Shown in pieces: positions 7,848 to 13,030 of a stretch of 13,030 nucleotides of DNA (the stretch's first letter is position 1; the number at the start of each line of letters is the position of its first letter). The position numbers and the translations under genes were made by a program. The notes under the pieces are model-generated. The model did not search any database, was not told the DNA's origin, and saw nothing but the letters and a program-made list of their open reading frames with translations. Source of the DNA: Lachnospiraceae bacterium UBA1267 (GTDB lineage Bacteria > Bacillota > Clostridia > Lachnospirales > Lachnospiraceae); NCBI GenBank assembly GCA_002308115.1, contig DBVJ01000051.1, forward strand, positions 18,393-31,422. Direction: 5' to 3'.

Positions 7848-9625
7848 AATGCCTCTCCTCCTGTGATCTTCTGATACTCTTCCCGGTCGAGAAGCGGTAC
7901 CATGTCGTCGATCGGACGGCTGTGCATCTGTCCGTCCTCGCCTAAATAGTTGGCCTGCTTGGGCAGGACTTTCTGCGTAATGTCCGTCCGGACCGTCGTG
8001 ACGACCGGCCCGTCATAGGAAAGGGCTTCTCGGATCTGTTCTGCGAGATGCTCTTCCGTCTCGATGTGCATGCCTTTGATGCCGAATGCCTCCGCAAGCT
8101 TTTTGAGATCCGGAAGCGTGAGTCCGCTCTCTTTCGTGCAGCCGGTCAGGCGGCCTTTAAAGTTGCCGAACTGGGAGCCGTAGATCATGGCGTAGCCTGA
8201 ATTGTCGGAAATGAACAGTTTGACCGGCAGATTCAGGCGATGGATGACTTCCAGTTCCTGCATGTTCATGCAGGCCCCGCCGTCACCCGTCACGCAGACG
8301 ACACGCCTTCCGCCTGAGCCAATGCAGCTTCCGATGGATTCCGGAATGTCGTAGCCCATGGCGGCCAGACCTTTTCCAAGGAAAGCCCGCTGCCCCTTCT
8401 TGATCCGGAACACCTTCATGGCGATGTCCACCGCGGTGCCCGAACTTGTAAACTGATAAATGTCCTCCCCGGTCATCTGGCGGGAGATCTCTTCGATCAG
8501 TCTGTAGTTGCTGACATAGCCTTCCCGGGGATCCTGATCCGGGATCGAGACCGGGAAACGTTCCGAAAGCGCACGGCAGCGCGTAAGCCATGCCGCTCTG
8601 GGGTGAAGATCCAGCTCGTTCTTTCGGGAAAGCAGCCCGCGGATGAAACTACCCGCGTCCGCCTGGATTTTAAGGTCCGGATGCACGCTCTTCTTCTCCA
8701 TTTCCGTGCGGTCGACGTCCACCATGACATGTTTCGCTTTCGCAAGGAAGGAGTCAAAATTATAGCCTGTGGCCAGAAGATTCAGCCTCGTGCCGATGGT
8801 CAGCACAAAGTCCGCGTTCTGCTGGATGAGGTTCGCGGCGCGCTGGCCGACGCCGCCGGGGCGTCCGAAATACAGCGGATGATCGTCTTCGAGAAGGTCC
8901 ACGCCGTTCCAGGTCGTGAGGACCGGCGCGCCTAAAAGTTCGGCCAGCTGCCGTGCCTCGGGGATCGCATGGGCGAGGCGGATGCCGTGTCCCAGCATGA
9001 GGACCGGGCGTTCTGCCTGATTGAACAGCCGGATGCATTCCTGAAGGTCGTCGTCCTTCACCTCATAGGAAGGAAGCGTTTCGTCAAAACCACGCAGCGA
9101 AGAAGGCTCCGCTTCGCTGGCCTGAATGTCTAACGGCACGTCCAGCCAGACCGGCCCAGGACGTCCGTTCACCGCGAGCGCCGCTGCCTTTTCCAGTTCA
9201 TAGCGGATGTCTTCAGGTTCAGCGATCTGTACCGCATACTTCGTATAACTCTGAACGATGGAAATGATGTCCGCTTCCTGGATGCCGAACTGACGGACTC
9301 CGGAATCTCCCCTGAGATCCGCACGCTTGGCCTGCCCTGAGAGGAAAATGAGCGGAATAGAGTCTATAAACGCGCCTACGCAGCCTGTCACCGCGTTGGT
9401 CGCGCCGGGGCCGCTCGTCACGAGGCAGCATCCGTAGCCGTCCCGGACTCTTGCGTAGCCTTCCGCAGCGATCGCGGCGCCCTGTTCAAAGAGCATCGGA
9501 ACGCCCGTCATTTCCGAGCGTCCGAGAGAGTCGTTCATGTGCATCGCGCCGCCGCCGCTCACGTAGAAGACGTGATCGACGCCGAGTCCGTGGATGAACT
9601 GCATGATGTAATCCGAGATTTTCAT
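7844..9625 (-). CDS. ThDP-dependent acetolactate-synthase-like enzyme, possibly YerE-like
   Basis: This 593-residue protein has the three-domain acetolactate synthase/pyruvate oxidase architecture. The N-terminal Pyr domain holds the catalytic Glu47 in FEQGA and the SGPGATN loop (71-77). A central FAD-type domain spans about 190-335. The C-terminal PP domain holds the ThDP/Mg motif from GDG (447-449) to Asn475. Such enzymes decarboxylate a 2-keto acid and transfer the acyl unit. There is no regulatory ilvN and no ilvC nearby, and the gene sits in a CDP-dideoxyhexose operon. That points to a YerE-like role: adding a carbon unit from pyruvate or a related keto acid to C4 of a CDP-4-keto-3,6-dideoxy sugar. 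A strong GGAGG (9637-9633) lies 7 bases before the ATG, and the start overlaps the GT2 stop (ATGA). The class is certain; the substrate is inferred from context. Confidence 0.87.
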   Translation of the reverse strand: MKISDYIMQFIHGLGVDHVFYVSGGGAMHMNDSLGRSEMTGVPMLFEQGAAIAAEGYARVRDGYGCCLVTSGPGATNAVTGCVGAFIDSIPLIFLSGQAKRADLRGDSGVRQFGIQEADIISIVQSYTKYAVQIAEPEDIRYELEKAAALAVNGRPGPVWLDVPLDIQASEAEPSSLRGFDETLPSYEVKDDDLQECIRLFNQAERPVLMLGHGIRLAHAIPEARQLAELLGAPVLTTWNGVDLLEDDHPLYFGRPGGVGQRAANLIQQNADFVLTIGTRLNLLATGYNFDSFLAKAKHVMVDVDRTEMEKKSVHPDLKIQADAGSFIRGLLSRKNELDLHPRAAWLTRCRALSERFPVSIPDQDPREGYVSNYRLIEEISRQMTGEDIYQFTSSGTAVDIAMKVFRIKKGQRAFLGKGLAAMGYDIPESIGSCIGSGGRRVVCVTGDGGACMNMQELEVIHRLNLPVKLFISDNSGYAMIYGSQFGNFKGRLTGCTKESGLTLPDLKKLAEAFGIKGMHIETEEHLAEQIREALSYDGPVVTTVRTDITQKVLPKQANYLGEDGQMHSRPIDDMVPLLDREEYQKITGGEAL

Positions 9626-10605
9626 GCCTGTTCCTCCGAATTTTCTTCCTGCTTCTCTTCCTTCTTCTCATCCCAGATGCCCACGCGCTCCTCTTCCACG
9701 ACCAGCGGCCTCTTCATGACCCGTTGATTGATGGCCAGAATGTACTCGCCGATGAGGCCGATGAACAGAAGCTGCAAAGAGCCCAGCGCCGCGACCAGGA
9801 TGATCAGAGGCGCCATGCCTGCTTCAAAGCCGTACCAGTTGGTCAGTTTGAGGATCAGGTAGACGATGGCGATCACAAAGGACGCGAAGGCGCCGAAGAA
9901 GCCGATGAATGTCGCCAGTCTCAGACCGATCTTGGTATAGGACGTAAACGACAGCATGGCTCCGTCATAAAGCCGGTAAAAGTTGTTCGAAGACTTGCCC
10001 GCGCGGCGTTTCGGCTGCGTATAGGGAATCTCCAGATGGCGGTAGCCGATCTCCGCGACGATGCCCCTGAGGAAAGGTGTCGGGTCGTCCAGTTTCCGAA
10101 GGACGTCGATGAAATCCTTGTCGTAAAGACCGAAACCCGTATAGTGCATGATCATCTCCACGTTGGAGAAACGCTTGATGGTCTTGTAATACAGCGTACG
10201 AAGCCCGTAGATCAGCGGGTTCTCCTTGCTCTTGGTCTTGACGCCGATGACGATCTTGTAGCCTTCTTCCCAGCCGGCGACGAATTTGTGGATCATGTCC
10301 ACCGGGTCCTGGAAATCACAGGCCAGCGTGATGACGCAGTCTCCTGTCATCTGAAGCAGTCCGTAATAAGGGGAATTGAACTGTCCGAAGTTCTTCGCGT
10401 TCAGGATGCCCTTCACGTGCGGATCCTTCATCGCAAGAAGGCGGATGATGTCCCGGCTGTGGTCCTTGGAATCGTTGTCAATGTAAATGAGTTCGTAATC
10501 GTAGCCGGGAAGCTCCGTCCGGAACTCCTCGGTGATCGCCTCATAGAGCGCCTCGATATTGGCCTCTTCGTTGTAACAGGGAACGACCAGACTGATTTTC
10601 TTCAT
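9622..10605 (-). CDS. GtrB/DPM1-like polyprenyl-phosphate glycosyltransferase (GT2)
   Basis: This is a 327-residue membrane-anchored family 2 glycosyltransferase that probably moves a sugar from a nucleotide donor to undecaprenyl phosphate on the cytoplasmic face. The GT-A domain shows VVPCYNEE (7-14), IDNDSKD (42-48) and CDFQDP (96-101, the metal/nucleotide Asp region). It also has KRRAGKSS (199-206), equivalent to the conserved loop of GtrB/DPM1-type enzymes. Two transmembrane helices follow (about 230-252 and 264-290), the second carrying the GEYI motif typical of GtrB relatives. The C-terminal tail (about 304-327) is very acidic and probably cytosolic. It starts 14 bases after rfbH stops, and its stop overlaps the next start by 4 bases. 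Its place among the CDP-sugar genes suggests the dideoxy sugar as substrate, but the sequence does not show donor specificity; ArnC- or DPM-like substrates are possible. Confidence 0.88.
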   Translation of the reverse strand: MKKISLVVPCYNEEANIEALYEAITEEFRTELPGYDYELIYIDNDSKDHSRDIIRLLAMKDPHVKGILNAKNFGQFNSPYYGLLQMTGDCVITLACDFQDPVDMIHKFVAGWEEGYKIVIGVKTKSKENPLIYGLRTLYYKTIKRFSNVEMIMHYTGFGLYDKDFIDVLRKLDDPTPFLRGIVAEIGYRHLEIPYTQPKRRAGKSSNNFYRLYDGAMLSFTSYTKIGLRLATFIGFFGAFASFVIAIVYLILKLTNWYGFEAGMAPLIILVAALGSLQLLFIGLIGEYILAINQRVMKRPLVVEEERVGIWDEKKEEKQEENSEEQA

Positions 10606-10617
10606 GTATTGCCTCAC
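10606..10617 (-). promoter_or_regulatory. Ribosome-binding site deciding the GT2 start
   Basis: On the minus strand GTGAGG (10617-10612) lies 6 bases before the ATG at 10605. A longer reading frame could begin at the GTG at 10617, but that GTG is part of this Shine-Dalgarno-like sequence. The ATG at 10605, giving MKKISLVVPCYNEE, is therefore preferred. Confidence 0.7.
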
Positions 10618-10619
10618 AT

Positions 10620-11957
10620 TCAGGCGCGGAGCGCTTCATGAAGCGCCTCTGCCATATAGTCGAGTTTTTCATTTGTCATGCCGGGGTACATGCCAAGCCA
10701 GAATGTCTTTTCCATGACCCGGTCCGTGTTTTCCAGGCTGGAGGCGACCCGGTAGGCGTCGGTGCCCCGAATCGCATCGAAACAGGGATGTCTGAGAAGA
10801 TTTCCGGAGAACAGCATCCGGGTCTGTACGCCCTTCTTCTCCAGGAAACGGACGACTGCCTCGCGGTCCTTCTCCCCCTTCAGCGTCACCGGGAAGCCAA
10901 ACCAGCTGGCCCGCGCGCCTGAAGCTTCCTGCGGAAGGATAAGTTCATCCGTGAGGTCCGCGGTCTTTTCGTAGAAGTATTCGAAGTTCTCTCTCCTTCT
11001 CTCGACAAATCCGGGCAGTTTCTCAAGCTGCGCCAGTCCGACGGCAGCCTGCATGTCTGTCGCTTTCAGGTTGTAGCCGAAATGGGAGTACACGTATTTG
11101 TGATCGTAGCCTTTGGGCAGTTCGCCGTACTGGCCGTCAAAACGATGATGGCAGGTGTCGTCCGTCGCCGGCGGGCAGATGCAGTCCCGGCCCCAGTCCC
11201 GGATGGAACGCACCGCACGGGCAATCAGCGGATCATTGGTATAGACCGCGCCGCCCTCGCCCATGGTCATGTGATGGGCGGGATAGAAAGAACTCGTTCC
11301 AAGATCGCCCCACGCGCCGGTCATGCGTTCTTCGCCGTTGATCGTATAACGCGCGCCAAGCGCGTCGCAGTTGTCTTCCACGAGCCAGAGCTGATGGCGG
11401 TCGCAGAATGCTTTCACGGCGGCCAGATTGAACGGATTTCCGAGGGTATGGGCGATCATGACCGCCTTGGTCTTCTCGGAAAGCGCGCCCTCCAGAAGCG
11501 TCACGTCAATGTTGTACTCCGGAAGCGTGACGTCCACAAAAACCGGTACGGCGCCGAACTGAAGCGCGGGGGAAACCGTCGTCGGGAAGCCGCAGGCCAC
11601 CGTGATGACCTCATCGCCTCTTTGGATCCTTCTCTCCCCGAGGAGCGGGCTTGTAAGCGCCATGAAGGCCAGAAGGTTCGCGGAAGAACCGGAGTTTACC
11701 AAAGACACATAACGGACGCCCAGATATTTCCCGAAAGCTTTCTCGAAAGCTTCCGTATAACGGCCGGCCGTCAGCCAGAAATCGAGAGAAGAATCCACGA
11801 GATTCGTCATTTCCCTCTCGTCATAGACCCGGGACGCATAGGGAATGCGGTCTCCCGGCTGATAACTCTTCTTATTCAGATGATATTCGCGATAGTAGGC
11901 TTCCACTTCCCGGAGGATCTGGGCCCTTGCTTCCTGTTCTGTCATATGTTCAAACAT
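10620..11957 (-). CDS. rfbH: CDP-4-keto-6-deoxy-D-glucose 3-dehydrase (E1)
   Basis: This is the 445-residue E1 enzyme, which removes the C3 hydroxyl of CDP-4-keto-6-deoxy-D-glucose through a PMP adduct. It works with a separate NADH-dependent E3 reductase that is not in the window. It has the DegT/DnrJ/EryC1/StrS aminotransferase fold (NSGSSANLLA at about 88-97, EDNCDALGA at about 194-202). The lysine that holds PLP in aminotransferases is replaced by histidine in SFYPAHHMTMGEGG (His228/His229), the hallmark of C3-dehydrases. Cys259, Cys261 and Cys269 give the C-x-C-x7-C part of the [2Fe-2S] motif of E1, and Cys197 is the likely fourth ligand. This separates it from ColD, which lacks the cluster. 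The ATG at 11957 is preceded by AGGAAAG; a second in-frame ATG at 11945 lacks such a site. Length and architecture are normal for the family. Confidence 0.94.
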   Translation of the reverse strand: MFEHMTEQEARAQILREVEAYYREYHLNKKSYQPGDRIPYASRVYDEREMTNLVDSSLDFWLTAGRYTEAFEKAFGKYLGVRYVSLVNSGSSANLLAFMALTSPLLGERRIQRGDEVITVACGFPTTVSPALQFGAVPVFVDVTLPEYNIDVTLLEGALSEKTKAVMIAHTLGNPFNLAAVKAFCDRHQLWLVEDNCDALGARYTINGEERMTGAWGDLGTSSFYPAHHMTMGEGGAVYTNDPLIARAVRSIRDWGRDCICPPATDDTCHHRFDGQYGELPKGYDHKYVYSHFGYNLKATDMQAAVGLAQLEKLPGFVERRRENFEYFYEKTADLTDELILPQEASGARASWFGFPVTLKGEKDREAVVRFLEKKGVQTRMLFSGNLLRHPCFDAIRGTDAYRVASSLENTDRVMEKTFWLGMYPGMTNEKLDYMAEALHEALRA

Positions 11958-12016
11958 CAGTAATCCGCTTTCCTGGAGCCTATATGCTCCCTGTTCCGAC
12001 TGTCAGTAATCTGCTT
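11957..12016. repeat. Short direct repeat flanking the rfbG-rfbH spacer
   Basis: A 14-base unit occurs twice, at 11957-11970 and 12003-12016, with one mismatch (tcagtaatc[c/t]gctt on the plus strand) and a 46-base period. The right copy holds the end of rfbG including its TGA stop. The left copy abuts the rfbH start and forms a TGATG there. This looks like a small insertion or tandem duplication that separated two genes once joined by an overlapping TGATG. That reading is an inference; the repeat itself is directly visible. Confidence 0.6.
11975..11990 (-). other. Small inverted repeat in the rfbG-rfbH spacer
   Basis: The arms ggagc (11975-11979) and gctcc (11986-11990) are perfect reverse complements around a 6-base AT-rich loop. 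With a 5-bp stem and no following U run it is not an intrinsic terminator. It lies just upstream of the AGGAAAG ribosome-binding site of rfbH (about 11972-11966), so it could modestly affect translation. It could equally be chance. Confidence 0.3.
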
Positions 12017-13030
12017 CTTTGAGAAATGCTTTGATCTCGCGTTCCGTTTCTGCCTTCTTGTCTTCGGCCTTGGTCCACTCCACAGTCTTTTGGACCGCCT
12101 CCCGGACGTTCCAGACAGGATGCCAGCCGAAGACCTCCGTGATCTTTTCATGGCTGAGCCTCAGATAGTTGGCTTCGTGCGGTCCGTCCGGATTCCCTGC
12201 TTCCCAGCCGATCCCTTCTCCCCAGGCTTCGGTAAAGAGTTCCGCGATGTGTCCGGTCTCCGCGGCGTCGCTGTCGTCCGGACCGACGTTATAGACACCG
12301 GCCAGTGAAGGATCCTTGTAAGCCTTCTCTCCGATGAGAAGATAGGCCGAAAGAGGCTCCAGAACATGCTGATAAGGACGCACCGAATGCGGATTCCGGA
12401 CCTTGACATTTTCCCCTTTCAGGGCAGAGCGTACACAGTCCGGAAGGATCCGGTCGGCGGCATAATCGCCGCCGCCGATCACGTTGCCGGCGCGGAGATC
12501 GCTTACCGCGACGCCTCTCGCATCCAGGAAACTGCGCTTATAGGAATGGATCGCAAGCGCGGCGCAGGATTTCGAATTGGAATAGGGATCGTAGCCGTCC
12601 AGACGCTCGTCTTCCCGGTAGGCATGCCCGTCTTCCAGATTGTCATAAACCTTGTCGGTCGTGATCATGACCGCTGCTTTTACGCAGTCGTGGCGCCGGA
12701 TGCATTCCAGCACGTTCACCGTACCGGTCACATTCGTCTCATAGGTATAGACGGGCTCCTCATAGGAACGCCGGACAATGGGCTGGGCCGCAAGATGGAA
12801 AACGATCTCCGGGCTGAAGAGGATAAATGCCGCTTCCAGCGCCTTGAGAGACCGGATGTCACCGATCATCGAATGGAAACGGAGATCCGTCTCTTCCGGA
12901 AGTTCCGTAAGGATCTCCGAAAACAGATTCGGTTCCGTATCCGGTTCCAGCGAGAAGCCTGTCACTTCCGCTCCTGCCATGAGGAGCATCTTCACGAGCC
13001 AGGCGCCCTTAAAGCCGGTATGGCCGGTCA
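12003..13030 (-). CDS. rfbG: CDP-glucose 4,6-dehydratase (5' end outside window)
   Basis: This enzyme converts CDP-D-glucose to CDP-4-keto-6-deoxy-D-glucose in the cytoplasm, using tightly bound NAD; it is the entry step to CDP-3,6-dideoxyhexoses. The gene runs off the right edge. The in-frame codons up to 13028 read TGHTGFKGAWLVK, the glycine-rich Rossmann loop of the extended SDR fold, so the GTG at 12995 is internal and only a few N-terminal residues are missing. Other visible signatures are FHLAAQPIVRRSY (a typical RfbG stretch after the second beta strand), TTDKVYDN with the catalytic-region Thr, the YSNSK catalytic Tyr-x-x-x-Lys, and the GGGDYAADRILPD substrate-loop motif, all shared with RfbG/DdhB. 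It is followed after 45 bases by rfbH, its usual pathway partner. An RmlB-type dTDP-glucose dehydratase is less likely because of these motifs and the rfbH neighbour. Confidence 0.93.
   Translation of the reverse strand, partial: TGHTGFKGAWLVKMLLMAGAEVTGFSLEPDTEPNLFSEILTELPEETDLRFHSMIGDIRSLKALEAAFILFSPEIVFHLAAQPIVRRSYEEPVYTYETNVTGTVNVLECIRRHDCVKAAVMITTDKVYDNLEDGHAYREDERLDGYDPYSNSKSCAALAIHSYKRSFLDARGVAVSDLRAGNVIGGGDYAADRILPDCVRSALKGENVKVRNPHSVRPYQHVLEPLSAYLLIGEKAYKDPSLAGVYNVGPDDSDAAETGHIAELFTEAWGEGIGWEAGNPDGPHEANYLRLSHEKITEVFGWHPVWNVREAVQKTVEWTKAEDKKAETEREIKAFLKEADY

Larger units (their letters stand above)
1..13030 (-). other. Predicted single polycistronic operon segment
   Basis: All ten genes lie on the minus strand. 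Going from rfbG to rdgB, the junctions are a 45-base gap, a 14-base gap, ATGA overlap, ATGA overlap, GTGA (or TGATG) overlap, a short overlap at LicD, a 1-base gap, a 32-base overlap, a 1-base gap and an ATGA overlap. I see no stem-loop followed by a T run, and no room for a promoter outside coding sequence except the 45-base spacer. The promoter and terminator must lie outside the window. Confidence 0.75.

Noticed and set aside
7844..9625. Anabolic acetolactate synthase large subunit (ilvB)
   Set aside because: No ilvN, ilvC or other branched-chain amino acid genes are adjacent, and it is overlapped on both sides by glycan-pathway genes, so a sugar-modifying role fits better.
10620..11957. 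ColD, the GDP-sugar 3-dehydrase of colitose synthesis
   Set aside because: The protein has the C-x-C-x7-C iron-sulfur motif absent from ColD and sits beside CDP-glucose dehydratase.
11975..11990. Intrinsic terminator between rfbG and rfbH
   Set aside because: The stem is only 5 bp and no T run follows it on the coding strand, and the flanking genes belong to the same pathway.
1..13030. Mobile elements, CRISPR arrays, tRNA genes or phage genes
   Set aside because: I looked for transposase motifs, regularly spaced repeats and tRNA-like cloverleafs and saw none; coding sequence fills almost the whole window.

Overview
The window is one continuous minus-strand gene set: ten genes packed end to end, two of them cut by the window edges. 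The longest gap between genes is 45 bases and most neighbours overlap by 4 bases. I see no tRNA, rRNA, CRISPR array, insertion sequence, internal promoter or intrinsic terminator. By eye the DNA is moderately GC-rich. The 384-residue THUMP RNA methyltransferase and the LicD/MOP-flippase/GT-C mixture suggest a Bacillota bacterium (Clostridia- or Erysipelotrichia-like). That placement is an inference, not a proven taxonomy.

Region 1 (13030 to 10620, read leftwards) is the CDP-3,6-dideoxyhexose core: CDP-glucose 4,6-dehydratase (rfbG, 5' end outside the window), then the PLP/[2Fe-2S] 3-dehydrase E1 (rfbH). Together with a cytidylyltransferase (rfbF) and an E3 reductase, neither of them in the window, they would give CDP-4-keto-3,6-dideoxy-D-glucose.

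Region 2 (10605 to 5263) holds a GtrB/DPM1-like family 2 glycosyltransferase, an acetolactate-synthase-like ThDP enzyme, an HMGL-type aldolase fused to a second Rossmann-like domain, and an SDR-type reductase/epimerase. A ThDP enzyme plus an SDR beside rfbG/rfbH is the pattern of yersiniose-type branched-chain sugar synthesis (YerE/YerF). The aldolase fusion is an extra element that the known yersiniose pathway lacks, so the product may be a different branched or chain-extended dideoxy sugar.

Region 3 (5272 to 1296) holds assembly and decoration genes: a LicD-family phosphotransferase, a MOP-superfamily flippase and a 625-residue polytopic GT-C-like glycosyltransferase with a C-terminal extracytoplasmic beta-rich domain. 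A reasonable model is as follows. A CDP-sugar is made in the cytoplasm and loaded onto undecaprenyl phosphate by the GT2. It is flipped by the MOP protein and attached outside the cell to a wall polysaccharide by the GT-C enzyme. LicD adds a phospho-substituent.

Region 4 (1294 to 1) holds two housekeeping genes at the 3' end of the same string: an RlmL/YpsC-type 23S rRNA guanine-N2 methyltransferase and the start of rdgB (XTP/dITP diphosphatase). They are separated from the glycan genes by a single base, so they are probably co-transcribed with them.
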